Positions 21,741-33,432 of a DNA stretch of 64,000 nucleotides are shown here, one piece after another. The stretch comes from Lepturacanthus savala. Taxonomy: Eukaryota > Chordata > Actinopteri > Scombriformes > Trichiuridae. The notes under the pieces are model-generated. The model saw nothing but the letters and a program-made list of their open reading frames with translations. It searched no databases and was not told where the DNA came from. How positions within the stretch are numbered: position 1 is the stretch's first letter; each line of letters opens with the position of its first letter. The stretch lies in contig CM060475.1 in NCBI GenBank assembly GCA_030544235.1, forward strand, positions 1,573,920-1,637,919, in the 5' to 3' direction. The translations under genes and the position numbers were made by a program.

Positions 21741-22859
21741 TAACTATGATGAGCAGAAAGCAGAAGGCAGTGAAGGAGGAGGGGGGGGCTGCATCTTAAT
21801 CGCGTTCAGGATTCGCTCCGTGCAGACGGGGTCACGGAGGTCCCACTCCCTTGTCCAAAGATAGTAACATCTGAGACTAATTCATCCAATAAAAATGTCA
21901 CTTACAGATAAGTACTATGAGCTGTGTGCTCATTATTCTGAGAGGATAAGAATGGCCACTCAAGTGTGAAATTTCAACACCGGCACAAGAGAAGGGTGGA
22001 CACTAAAATGGCTCTTCCTTTCCTGACAAATAAGGTGTTTTTCAGTTTAAACATTATAACTAATTAATCACTTTGAGTTGCCTTTTCGAGGATCAAGGAA
22101 CGACATGATGGAAGTCACTGAGAGCCACAGGTATACCGGTATTGAATTTCTTAAAAATATATATATTTTTTGTTTTTTAATGGCTCAGACTCAGAAAAAC
22201 ATTATGTAATTTACTAAATATTTGTACTAATTATTCTCTATCATCCTGAGGGGGGATTCATGCAAGAGAAAGTAATCAAACTGGATTAATCTCTTGGCTT
22301 GTTAAATGTAATAATAAAGTAGTTAAGCTCACTGAACCTGATAAAACGGCTTGAACATACTTTAAATATCAAGTTCAGTCAATGTCAGATTTCATTATTT
22401 TTGATCCGAGTTTGTTCCGAATTCTCTTGTTGATGATGCTGAGTTTGATGCTGCTCAGTTTTACTCTTAAAACTTTTCAAACTAGAAATTTTGTGTTAAA
22501 ATAGTTTCGCAATGTTTATTTACAAAGTACCGTCAAGGATTTTTTTCACCTGCTTGTTCAAAATGAACAAATCATACAATATTCATTTAATGGCAAACTA
22601 ATAGTTAATTTCAGCAAATTCTGGCAGAATGTTTTACAGTTGCAGGGAGGAAAGAGACAGGGTCAAATACGTATAGACAGGCAACCGATCACTTATTCCA
22701 TTAGCCTCTCATAATCTTTTTTGAAAGAAAAACAAAAAATCCATGACATTCATCATTCTTTGTATAAAAGTACAAATAAAATAAATAAATAAAAAAGAAG
22801 CATGCGTTTAGAAAAGTGCGACAATTCAGTCATCCAAGAATTTGTGTCATTCAGTCGCT
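21741..22859. other. AT-rich spacer
   Basis: G runs at 21780-21788, then largely AT-rich sequence with an AT patch at 22154-22170 and an AAATA-type run near 22775-22794. No repeat copy or gene recognised. Confidence 0.4.
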
Positions 22860-24060
22860 TTTATTCTCGCAGGTGAATGTATGAAGCGTATGTGTAAATT
22901 GCATGGGATGGTAGCTTTTTATCAAATATCTTCTTTTTAAATTAACCTTTCCATGGTTTCACGTCTGAATAAACCATAGACTAAATTAAAACTGCAAGCG
23001 CCCATTCTATTGAAGCACGGTGACCCCTACCAAGTACAAATCGATACCTATTCACTGCAGCTCATTGCATTTATTCATCATTTAAAACACATTTATTGCA
23101 CAGCCATGGATGAACGACTCCAGACAGAATATTCTACCTTTCGCAGCAGTTAACAACTTCACGGTTTTAGCTTGTAAATGTAATTTTGTTTTGATCTGCC
23201 CTCATAAATTGCCCCGTCCAAATGGGTCGAGGGACGTGTCAGCGGCTATGATATACCATGTCCTTTGCTTAACTATTCGTTAATACTTCTTCCTTCTGCC
23301 GCAAATCATGTTCAACCTAAGAGATAATTACTTATTAGAAGCCAATATATCAGAGTGCAACCTCCCTGGTCCCACGCCAGAAACACAAAGGTCATTCACA
23401 GGTCAAAGATTCAGCAGTGGAGGTTACGTGGAAACTACATAAAGATGGCCATACCATCTGTAGGCGAGGTCATTGTGCGTCTCCCTGAGTGATGAAACCC
23501 CAATCAACCCAAGAAGTGCCCATTCCCCCATCTCTTTGGAGCTTCCCTGAGTAATGAAAACAATTAACATCTCTAATTACCATCCTAAATCAGCACTCAA
23601 CACGCTACCCATTGATTTGATAGACCGGCTGAGTTACGAGCGACTCCCAATCGAACAGCGTACCACGTAAAAGACTTTACTGCAGGGCGATTGAGCCTGC
23701 CAGCCTCTCGCAGGGTAAATAAATCTCGGCGATACGGGCACAGAAAGCTCCGTCATCAACTCAAAAAGGTCTGGAGGGATGTGTGCAACTGGCAAACGCC
23801 TACAGCTTTGGCAGGGTCCAAGTGTTAAAGCTAATTGCCGCGGGCTAATGGCCTAATCAGTCAGCATACGAATCCTGTTTATCAGTGGCATCCATCATCG
23901 CTGCAAATGATATTTTGTAAATACCACATTTGTGTGATGAATACAGGTATTTATCAAGGGCCTCAGCTGGTTTTGTATTAGTAGCACTCCTGGCTAGAGA
24001 GACTCTCAGCAGGGGGGTTGACCGGTAGACACCCATCACAAAGGCGAATCGGGTGATTGC
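22860..24060. promoter_or_regulatory. Long candidate conserved non-coding cluster
   Basis: About 1.2 kb of sustained sequence complexity without any repeat. It includes ACAATTAACATCTCTAATTACC (two homeodomain-type cores, near 23560), GCTAATTGCCGCGGGCTAATGG (23830-23851) and a PBX/MEIS-like mix of TGAT and TGAC steps. CpGs are retained. Such length without transposons suggests selection against insertion. Confidence 0.4.
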
Positions 24061-24306
24061 TAAACAATGAGCTACCTCTCAGAAAAGGGTAGAGCCTAAA
24101 TGACAACCCCACAAAAGAGAGGCAGGAGTATCAACGTTTAACAAGCGCATCAGCTCCGTTTTATGAGAAGAGCGGCAGAGTTTTATTAAAGTTTATTAAG
24201 GAGTTTGACATGTAGAACAAGATAAAACTGTATTGTCCATATGAGGCCGTGACAGGATAAAAAGGGACAAAGAGAGAGAAAGGAAGGGTGCAATTAACAA
24301 TCTCTC
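24061..24306. other. No recognisable feature
   Basis: Unique sequence with a GA-rich patch near 24270. Confidence 0.35.
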
Positions 24307-24314
24307 ATATAACT

Positions 24315-25030
24315 GAGTTGAAATGATTTATTTGCCATTGTTTTTTACACAATTTCTGAAAGAAATTCCCTTCCATGCATCTCTGCTGACCTTTACACTG
24401 TAAATTTTACAGTTGGGCCATTCCAACGCTCCTTTCAATGTGATCGTAGCCTGTGTAGAAGGTTTTCTATCCACTCTGGAACTACTGTCTCTTTCTGGGG
24501 GCTTTGCACAATAAATCCATACAGGTAGATCCAATATTGACCGTTTTATTGTCCATATATTTTTAATTATCGATCATATATTGCAGCTAGCGTTGATGCT
24601 AATGGCCATGTTTGTTTTCCACAATGCTTTGCGAGAATCTTTTGACCAATCATAGGCTGATCCAGCCGGAAATAACTCTATGGTGACCCTAGGAGTAGGA
24701 GGCATGATAAGTGTTTGGTTGCGAGAGAAATGGCAGAGGGAGGGCAGAGTCGTTCGGTTGACAAAAAGCGTCGGAAAAGTTCTCTTATATGGGAACACTT
24801 TAGGTTCCAAGAATCCGACAAGGAGCAGAAGCACATAAAGTGTAAAATTTGCTACAAGGTAATATCCACGACTCTTGGCAACCCAACAAATCTGTTTAAC
24901 CATCTCAAAGAAAAGCACAAAGTCAGTCATGCTGAATAAAAATGCATTGTGTAACTAAAAATATAATCGTTTGAATAATCGCGATTTCAATATTGCCCAA
25001 AGTAATCATGATAATCATTTTTTCAGCCCT
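24315..25030 (+). mobile_element. hAT-like transposon remnant, internally deleted
   Basis: The right end (GATAATCATTTTTTCAGCCCT, 25010-25030) is a typical hAT terminus ending CAGCCCT. A degenerate left end beginning GAGTTGAAATGATT at 24315 is possible: the flanking octamers ATATAACT (24307-24314) and ATATAACA (25031-25038) match at 7 of 8 bases, as expected for an 8-bp hAT duplication. The interior retains only the N-terminal part of a transposase. The left boundary is tentative. Confidence 0.5.
24730..24939 (+). pseudogene. Truncated hAT transposase: isolated BED-type zinc finger
   Basis: The ATG at 24730 opens a 69-codon frame ending TAA. A basic patch (KKRRK, residues 12-16) could act as a nuclear signal. 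A BED finger follows: W21 and F24 aromatic positions, C38-x2-C41, then H58-x4-H63, in the order typical of hAT transposases and ZBED proteins. BED fingers bind DNA, in transposases the element ends. An intact transposase would continue for several hundred residues with a dimerisation domain and catalytic acids; none are present, and only about 90 bases separate the stop from the element end. All zinc ligands are intact, which is notable for a relic. I choose 24730 because the frame upstream (from 24715) begins at TTG. Most likely a transposase fragment; domestication is unproven. Confidence 0.65.
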
Positions 25031-25039
25031 ATATAACAG

Positions 25040-25440
25040 TGACAAGAGAATTGTTAATGGGCCTTTACATTGGAATGACAATACCAAGCTCTGGCAGGCA
25101 GATATAGTGACAAAGCCTCCCCTGACTGAGCCACGCTGGAGAGGGATAAAAAATGAGCCGGCCCTGTCCTCCCCGCCTCATTGTGTGTGTTTGTGCATTG
25201 TACAAGAGCTGAAAAACACAAATAGCAGTGCGACTTTTCCCAGACAAATGGCCAGACGCATGAACGCATGACAAAAGCGCCGAACCTGCGCTCCCTATCT
25301 CCTCCTCTTTGTTGTCTGATCAGATGCAAACGGGCGCTGAAAGGATTAAGCTGTTTGCCACCAAGCGGACGTGCCCCGATAGCGTATCTCCTCCTACATC
25401 ACGGCTGATCTGCTCTTAATAACAGGTAAGTACTTTGCAG
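25040..25440. promoter_or_regulatory. Candidate conserved non-coding block
   Basis: Complex sequence from the hAT edge to 25440, strongest at 25330-25440 (AAAGGATTAAGCTG, CTTAATAACAGG). Overlapping frames on both strands (24993-25329) share no domain. Inference from texture. Confidence 0.3.
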
Positions 25441-25468
25441 AAGCACGACCCCATCAATCGATCCCTGT

Positions 25469-25486
25469 CCCCAACCCGCGTTGGGG
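25469..25486. repeat. Short perfect hairpin
   Basis: CCCCAAC at 25469-25475 pairs with GTTGGGG at 25480-25486 around a 4-base CCGC loop. No terminator-like T run or gene context; significance unknown. Confidence 0.6.
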
Positions 25487-25499
25487 CGGGGGTGGCCTG

Positions 25500-26274
25500 A
25501 TCAGCAGAAACGCTCAAAAACATCCACATACACGTGTTTACAGAGACACAATCGCACACGCTGCATCCCGGGGCAAAGACAACAGCAATTTGGGGATAGC
25601 ATCGGGGCAGGCCCGGGCTGCAATCTTCCCTGACATGAGTGATGTCCGCTCATTTCCCTCTGGGGAAAAGAAGAGAGCCGAGGAGTCTCGCTGCGACTTC
25701 GACCACAAGGAAGAAAATCATTGCCTTACTGTATAGAGCAATATGGTGTCCCTAACTCCACAAAACACAAACATATTGACCAAGATATTCCTTTCATGGA
25801 AAATTAATATACAGCACAAAGAACAGCTGCTCCAGGGCTTTTACAGTAGGCCTGCACGCCGCTTTCAATGACAATCAACATGACATAAAAACAAACAGTA
25901 GGAAGCGAGGTCATGGAGACATACAACACCGGACGTCTATGCCAATAACAACCACATCCAGAGTACTACTGCTGACACAGTGGAACATAGAGGGAGAAAG
26001 AAGCAATAAATATTTTAAACTTGTTTGGTGTATCTGTGCTGTACCAGTGGAGCAGGACTCCACAATGAGATTCCACGACCTGGATTTTTGTGATTTAAAT
26101 TCTGCATGATATCGCAGCATACAGGTAATAATGGCCGTGGTTTAAGATGCTGTGTTAAACCGTAGCACATTAAGGTCAAGGTTGTTTCATGGATATAAAT
26201 TAATATGACTTATTAAGAGTGTGTCGTGTCAGCACTTGGCAATTCACTAAGCACTATACCTTCCTCAGTATCTG
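25500..26274. other. No recognisable gene
   Basis: Mixed unique sequence. The minus frame 25911-26120 lacks any known domain. Confidence 0.4.
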
Positions 26275-26420
26275 ATATAGGCATGTCTACAAACTACAAA
26301 CTAATCAGAAATACACTCTATACATTGGTAATGTGGTTTCCAGCAACTATCACTCTCGTGCTCTAATGGTAGAATGTGTTTGCTCATTACATCAGAAGGC
26401 TAATGTAATAAAGTTATCAA
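26275..26420 (+). mobile_element. Tc1/mariner-like terminal-region fragment
   Basis: AAACTAATCAGAAATACACT, TTTCCAGCAACTATCA and TTGCTCATTACATCAGAAGG match 17805-17905 (opposite strand) and 868-1055 (same strand). The stretch CTGCAAATGTCTGG present in the other two is deleted here, where GTAATGTGG joins directly to TTTCCAGC. Confidence 0.6.
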
Positions 26421-26650
26421 TTCATTTTACACCTCATGGTGGTTAATAAAAGTGTGACGTTTCATGTAAAACACGAAATTGTCTGGGCGAGCCCAAACTT
26501 ATGAACAGTAGTGCACATCTACAGATGATCGTAACTCTATATTCTTTAAAACTTTGTGCCTTATGTCTGCAAAAGGTTAGCTAATAAATTGTCTGTGACC
26601 ATATATGCGTGTGGCAGTATATTACTCTTTGTATGCATGTTCCCAATCAT
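26421..26650. other. No recognisable feature
   Basis: Unique sequence. It may be decayed interior of the preceding element, but I cannot match it. Confidence 0.3.
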
Positions 26651-26654
26651 TTAA

Positions 26655-26914
26655 AGGGATTCTCCGCCCTATGTGAAATTTAGTCATTACTCACAGTCCC
26701 CAGAGAAATTACTAAACTGCCCTTACCTAATGTAGAGTTGCAACGACATGCTAGCTGGCAACTCTACATTACAGTACCTAAGCAATGCTAAGCTAACAGC
26801 AGCTTTGCCAGTTTAGTGCAATGGCTGAGCCGGCTAAAAATGTTTTTGCTCACTTATTTAACTGTGGGGACTGCAAAGAATGACTAAATTTTACAGAGGT
26901 GGAGAATATCTTTC
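26655..26914. mobile_element. Fold-back MITE, about 260 bp
   Basis: Nested inverted repeats: AGGGATTCTCC...GAAATTTAGTCATT on the left against AATGACTAAATTTTACAG...GGAGAATATC on the right. Inside lie CAGTCCCC/GGGGACTG, ACTAAACTG/CAGTTTAGT and a core TAATGTAGAGTT (26728-26739) / AACTCTACATTA (26761-26772). TTAA precedes the left end (26651-26654), as in the Kolobok-like MITE at 17279, but the right copy is lost or mutated. Confidence 0.6.
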
Positions 26915-28139
26915 CATGACTAGGAACATGCATACAAACAGTAATCCAATACCACACGCATATACGGTCAGAGAATTTATAAGAAAACCCTTTGCTAAAG
27001 TAAGCCACACATTTTTAGATAATATAGACTTACCTTCATATCCATGGATATGCCTGGAAGATGCCTTATAGATGCAATGTACTTCACCATTGTTTCTACA
27101 ACCAGAAGAAAACAGGCACATTCCCAGTGCGGCAAGAGATATGTACTAAGAGCCCATTAGTCACTTCACAGCTTTTAAAAGCTCACATTGCGTAGCTGCC
27201 AAGTTATGATTGGACAACTGCTATAGCTTATCTCTATAAACTGATATTTGCATAGAGATAACTGAAGAATCTCCAGGCAAGTGACAATTAGTTTGCCATT
27301 ATTGTGTTATTTGTCCAGTTTTTCATATATATAGTCTGAGTAGCATTGACCAATCACATATGATTTATCTCTTTATTAACTTTTATTAGCTTTTTATAAG
27401 TGTGCACAGCACCATTCTTGTGTCTCAAGTTGCTGTAAACAAACGGATATGAAAGTCTTGGACCACAATCAGGTTCCAAGATGGTTGTCGGGGGTATTTT
27501 GGTGGTTCCAAGATAGGGTTCCAAGATTGCAAATATAATTGTTCCAAGATCTCAAAAATAAGATTAGAATTTTGGACTCTATACAGACTAAAAGTAGACT
27601 CTGTATCAAGCATCGCGACACAAATGGCGCCATGCTCTTTCAATTGAATACAGAAGAGGTGTGAAATTCACTTGACAATCCACAGCTACTAATGGTCTGT
27701 AATGGTCTGTAGTTGGAAATCTTACAAGAGTGATTTGGATTAGTAAAATGGAGGCTGTTTCGATTAAAAAGAAAACAGCCAAGTAAACAGTCTGAAGCAG
27801 TAGAAAATGTTGGCTTCATAAAGCCAGCAGCAGCAGCAAAAAATGCCAACCCCACACAAACTGCTCCATCAACAAACAATATCATAAAAATGAAATTTTA
27901 CTGAGGGACGGGAAGATGGGAAAAAATAATGAAAACAGCACCATCCTCTTTGATAAGAACAGTCGCTGTGTTCCAGCAGCTGCGAGTACTGTATGTCTCA
28001 ACAAATTCTGCTAGTAGTAAAAAAAACATATAGTATATATGAGGTATGCAATGTAAATGTATTATTATTTTGCTTCATGAACAATTCCACATATAATTCA
28101 CAAATTATACTGATATACTGAATCATCTGAAAGTGATAA
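26915..28139. other. Unique sequence with a short motif repeat
   Basis: GTTCCAAGAT occurs four times at 27473-27482, 27505-27514, 27518-27527 and 27541-27550. A CAG run lies near 27824-27837. Frames here (27425-27643, 27640-27885 minus) have no recognisable domain. Confidence 0.4.
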
Positions 28140-28560
28140 TTCAGGTTCATTTTCCCCCCCTGGAAGAAAGACCTGAGCTTCCAATGATCAACCCCTTATC
28201 ACCTTCCCGCCCACACAGGCTTCCAAAATAACTACAGGGTTGGAAACCATCCAGCAAATCAAACCAGCCCCAGTGTTTGTTTTTGAAGGGACGCAGGTGC
28301 CGGGAACACAATCCGTTCCCTGCCAGACTCCATATCTGTAATAGACTGAAACAATAGACGATCAGAGACAAAAGAAACAGCCGCATCATGTTTGTCCTTG
28401 TCACGTCACATCAGTGTAGATGGCGCTGACTAGTGAAGAGCCTCTTTTTCACATGTGAGTGCCATCCACGGTAGCCATGCCAGGGGTGGCTGGCACTTCA
28501 TCAAAGCCGGCGTGCACTTCTCCACGTCAGAGTCTGGCTGATACTGGCTTTTGAATTGTG
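28140..28560. other. Unique sequence, possibly regulatory
   Basis: Complex sequence with a GCCATGCCAGGGGTGGCTGGC imperfect dyad near 28473. No coding evidence in the minus frame 28147-28404. Confidence 0.25.
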
Positions 28561-29280
28561 ATAACATTATTTTTGGCCCTTAGAGGATTATGGCTGGTAC
28601 TTCATAGTGCAATGTTTTTATTATCCTTAGGGGTGAAAATACCTGAAGTATCTGTTTGGATACTGATTCAATAGGTTACTTTTATGTTGTGTTGTGTCGT
28701 GACAATAACTTTAAATATGTCTTCAGATAGTTAATGAACACGCACTAAAAATACAGCTTTTAACATCTCAAACGATGAATGACTAATCTAGCTAAAGCCT
28801 ATGTAGCGTATCTACTATCTCACTGATCTGTATGAATAATAAAATGTCTATTTGGGAAACAGCATATTGCAAGAATAAGTCTAACAAGCACAAAGTATTA
28901 AACAGCCCACTCTCTCCTGCAATTGCTAATTTTATGATTTGTTCTGTGACCAATTTGTATTTTGTTTTAGAAATATGCAAAATGAATAAACATGAATTCA
29001 TACTTAAAGAGCATTTACATATTTTCAAACTTGTTACTTGTTTCCATCTGGAAATTGTATAAATTAAAACATTTGCTAAAATACCCCAACCGCCATATAT
29101 ACACAGAGAATTTAATATATTAATAAAATAAGATTTAAGGCTAGAATAGCCAGTGGCTATTGAGGAGTATTTACACAACAAATCAAATGTCGTTATATCT
29201 ATTATAGCAGGATTGGCTGTGCAGTATTAATTATTTATTTGGTATTCTGCCCAAAATCAATCTTTTGAGTATCTTCCCTG
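28561..29280. other. AT-rich, no recognised feature
   Basis: AT-rich sequence. Overlapping frames on opposite strands (28792-29181, 28832-29062) have no known domain and neither looks coding. Confidence 0.4.
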
Positions 29281-29960
29281 CTGCTGGTGGAGCTTCATGG
29301 AGCATACGGCTCAGCACAGAAGCCGTGCCGTGTCAAAGTTTTGACTGAGTGAGCATTTGGATGGACAACTGATAAGTTATTCTGCAGGCGTGGTGCGAGA
29401 AGATTCAGTAGGTGTCTTTTCATGGAGTGAAAATGTGTCAGAATTGAGAAGCACCGAATCCCCTTTAAACCCCACATGTCGGCCACGTACTACATCAGCT
29501 GAGGGATGGATTCGCCTGACCCTCAACTCCACACCTCATCCAAAATTAGAGTGAGTGTGGAGTGCATTTCAAAATGGCCTGTCATGTCCAGTGCATGAGT
29601 GCTGAGTGGAAAGTTAAAAGTGGACTGACACGCAAATCCCACTTTGCCCTTGTTTACTGTACATTCTGTGCGGTTGCCAAGCAACGGCAGTGTTGGGCCT
29701 GTGGGATGCCTGGCCCCCTTTCAGCCAGGCTCCCGCCATTCTCCCTCCAGCTAGACGTAGAATGACAGAACGCTGGCAACGCAAGCGACAACATGGCGTG
29801 AAACGGGTCTGGGGGGGGGGGGAAGAGCGAACGTTATGTTCAGAAAACTCGATTTGTCAAATTTGTACTAAAATGATGACACATCAGTTGAATTTTGAGT
29901 AACTGGATCAATGACGTCGCCTCCAAACCGGCCGCAGCTGTCGTCACCGCCATGTAAAAG
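29281..29960. promoter_or_regulatory. Candidate conserved non-coding block with a poly-G run
   Basis: Complex, CpG-retaining sequence, interrupted by a G run at about 29811-29822. Frames at 29295-29902 are short and unrecognised. Inference from texture. Confidence 0.25.
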
Positions 29961-31439
29961 TCAAGCACAAAGTGAACATACCTGAGGTCTGAGAACCATC
30001 CATTCATTTGTTCAGATTGGGGGCGTGGTTTATGAAACCCCAGAGCTGTTTATGCCTATCAAATGCATCTGTATGTAGCTTAAAGCCAATCATATTTAAC
30101 ACACCTGATGGCAATTAAAAAGTTTAGCGCTAAAGGTTGATAATTTGGATTTAAATGACGCTTTTTACAGCTGCATTGAAAGGTATATCGCCGTCTGCTC
30201 CCATGTTGGAGCCACAGTTACCAACAAAGTCGCTTTTGTGTTTCTTTATTGTCTTGCTGCACCCTCCCCCCGCTCTGTGATTGGCTCCCTAGATAAGGGG
30301 AAAATTGGGTCCTTGGTGTTCAGAATGACATGCAGAGCGAAGTGAATTCTCATACAAGGCAGTATGGGTATTCCCATGCTAGAATATCTCCTTACTGCAC
30401 GGAAATTGAATAAAAACAGAATCAATTTTTTATCTATATTTCAAATGTCACCGTTATATATATATGCACTCGAAGCTTTGAAGGATTTGACACAGACCTT
30501 GACATGTGCTGTTTGGAATGTGCTTTTGCCTGTTTTGTTGCCTGTTTTCGTTGGTGCTCTGGCAGACCAATTGTCATGAAAGCCACAAGGACAAAAATGA
30601 AAAGTACACAGGAGAGCTCAGAATGTGTCCTCTCCATCACAAACATGATGGAAAGAAGAAGAAAAAAAAGAAAAGAAGGAGTTCAAACCCCTTGAACTGA
30701 GTCGATGCGACACAAAATCAAATCAACATATAAAAAACTTCACCTAAAAATCTGGAAATTGAGTACTTGGCCTTCCTGTGGATTTATAAATTGGCTCCGG
30801 AGCAGAGGGTGAAATCGTGTTACAATTAGTCTTGTAGAGGTGGGTCCCAGCTGCCGCAATATGATCCTTGGTTTATGAGAGCAGCTGTGACCAGAATGGG
30901 GAGCGAATATTGAGAGACTCCCACCATGCCTGTACCTATTGAAGGAACGTCTGTAGCCAAAGGGTCCAAGAACAAATAACCACTGTAACACCATCAATAT
31001 CTGCTAAGTATTGATCCACCCCCACCTCTGGCCTTCTTGGGTGAAATAAACAAGCAACCTCGGCTCCTTCACAGTAAACCACAGGTATATTCTTCTGCTT
31101 ATGTCAGAATTTTGTGTGTGTGTGTGTAGGGGTGGGTGATAGATCGAGGAGAGAGAGATATCTAATGGCTAGTACAAGAGAGACAAAATAATAAAGAGGA
31201 CACACAAAACATACCTTGGCCTCTCGTCTCCCTCCCTCCCTTCAGTTATTTAACAGCTGACAGAGTCCAGCAGGTGGCACATGGTCTTGCGGGTTGTGTG
31301 TATGCACGCATAGTTAAAAATACCATGACCCTGACACTCGTCCGAATGCTCCTCACATAGCAGAGATAGTCCAACCCAGCGCCTCCTCCATTCCAGCAGA
31401 CGCCTGCTTTTATACACACAACGTTCATGCCACTGGTTG
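29961..31439. other. No recognisable gene
   Basis: Mixed unique sequence. 30760-30980 is more complex than its surroundings and might be constrained. A GT run lies at 31113-31128 and a GA patch near 31150. Overlapping short frames at 30434-30700 are on both strands and unrecognised. Confidence 0.35.
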
Positions 31440-32159
31440 GGAGGTGATTTCCAATTTCACAGAGAAACCCTCAAATCAGCCAACGGTCCAATTAACCTGC
31501 AGTCAAATCTGTTCAAATCCATGTAATGCAATTATGCAGAGTTCTAGTGCAGAGTTGCTTTTCCTGCTTGGAACAGAAGTCGTTTTGATATTAATAACGC
31601 TTTTTAAACGTTCTTTGCTCCCTCAGATTTCCCTTCTTTGGCTCTAATTTGTTAACTTTATTATTTTTTTTACAGGCTGCTGCTCTTGGTACAAAAGGAG
31701 AAAAGGCTGACACACAAGGAAAAGCTTTCAATCCCCGAATAACATGCGGTTAGAGAAGTGGGGGGTCTGAGCATGATCCTTCTGCATTATTAACCTTAAC
31801 CTACCTTTGAGTCCTCACAGAGGTCTAGAGATTTCTTTTAATTTGAGAGCAGGAAGTTCACAATGGTGAACGAAACGCAGGATGAAAAAGAGGAGGCAGA
31901 ATAGTGAGTAAAAAAAATGATCTGAACTCGGATTCATGACTGATCTTGTAGGCTGCAAATCTGACATCTGCGGCTTTTGGACTTCTTGGAAATCTAACTT
32001 TAAGAATTTTTATTAACTCGGCAAAATGCTGCGGGAGATTTTTCTAGAATGATTTTTTCTGAGCAGGTTGTAGGTTGCACAAAGGGTCCGAGGCCTCGGA
32101 GGTCTACAGGAGTAGTGGTATTAGAGGAAGCCGAAGCTCGTCTGCCTCAGTTTTGTAGG
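31440..32159. other. Unique sequence, partly regulatory-looking
   Basis: 31440-31550 contains GTCCAATTAACCTGC and GCAATTATGCAGAG, homeodomain-type cores in a complex background. The remainder is ordinary. Confidence 0.25.
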
Positions 32160-32560
32160 AGAAAAAGCTTCTTTTGATGCAGCCGCATTAAATCACTATG
32201 TTAGTGGGTGTTGCTGCAGCTGTGGCACTTTGCGGTGACAGTGTCTGGTACCACCTCCAGAAACAATGGCGCCTGGCGGGGAATTGACAGCGAGAGGGGT
32301 GGCCCGTGTCTATTTGAACGTGCGCTGATAGACAGGTTGACAGCGGTAGCGCCCTTGTCGCCTCCCCCCCACGCCGTCCCCTCCTCGCTATCTCATCTTC
32401 TCCGCTCCATGGAGGTGACGGGTGCACGGCTGTGACACATGTGTGGAGTGTATCTGTCACGGGACAAAAAAAGGCAATCGGTACAGCCATCTGCACCAAT
32501 ATGGAGGCGCTTTTCGTCTCGCCGGAACTCGGAGGGTCGTGAACGAGGGAAAGCTGTCTG
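32160..32560. promoter_or_regulatory. Candidate conserved non-coding block
   Basis: Complex CpG-retaining sequence including GCCGCATTAAATCAC and CTGATAGACAGGTTGACAG, the latter with two MEIS-type GACAG steps. Frames on both strands (32188-32586) lack domains. Confidence 0.35.
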
Positions 32561-33424
32561 CCTCCTTCGCAAACATGACATAACACATACTCCCCCGCTT
32601 TATCTTTTAATTCCTAGATCCTTCCTCTGTTTCGTTCTGGTTTTTATTATTATTACTTTAGTGGAGTCGTGAGGAAATGGGGTGGCTGATGAATGTGAGT
32701 GGGAACAGAAAAGACTGTTTTAAAGTAACGTTACCTTCAAAGAGCGTCAATTTGTATTCGTGAGAGCGGGATTGCAACGTCAATAGTGGATTTAATACTG
32801 AAAAACTCAATAAAACCAGGCGTGTGTGGAACAACATGAGTATATAAATTAGATGCAGTGCAGCGACAGTTTCCTTCTGTGCATGGATGCCGCATGGACA
32901 GCACAGCGAGTATTATTGAGGATTGGCAAACAAATTTAAATAAATAAATGGAAATGCAGACATCTACTGTGAATATATGAGGGCAGGTGCACGGCACCCA
33001 CCTCTTCTGCTCCGGGAAAACACAACCCCTTCCTGACCTCTGTCTGAGACAGACTTGGGGCTGGTGGTGGCGGTGAATCACCCAAGAAAAACAATAATTT
33101 TTATTTAAAATATGTTCATAGAAGTAGCTGGTGGGGGCGGAGGGAGAATCTGTCAGGAGGATTTATTTTCTCGATTTTATCTTGTTGTTTTTGTTGATGC
33201 GTTTTCTGAGTTTTCCTGTGAGTCACAAGTGACGGGACACTTGGCGCAACAAGGACAAAGTCGTGCCAGCAATGCTTTCATTTCAAGGAAACGCGACTCC
33301 CGGATAAACACCCTTTGGTTTCAGATGTGTCACTGGGCCCAGTGGATGCAACCCAGCCATCGATAAAAATAGGCAGAGAACATCACTTCACATCACATCA
33401 CCTATAGACTATACCACGTCCAAT
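32561..33424. other. No recognisable gene
   Basis: Unique sequence. The minus frame 32737-33081 and plus frame 33112-33366 have no domain that I recognise. Confidence 0.4.
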
Positions 33425-33432
33425 CTGGCTGC

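Noticed and set aside
24715..24729. Upstream start of the BED frame
   Set aside because: The codon at 24715 is TTG; the first ATG in frame is at 24730, which I use.
25469..25486. Hairpin as a transcription terminator
   Set aside because: No T tract, no gene upstream, and the DNA is eukaryotic.
30434..30700. Overlapping frames on both strands near 30.5 kb as a small gene
   Set aside because: The two plus-strand frames are shifted readings of one sequence ending in an A-rich stretch, with an antisense frame open too.
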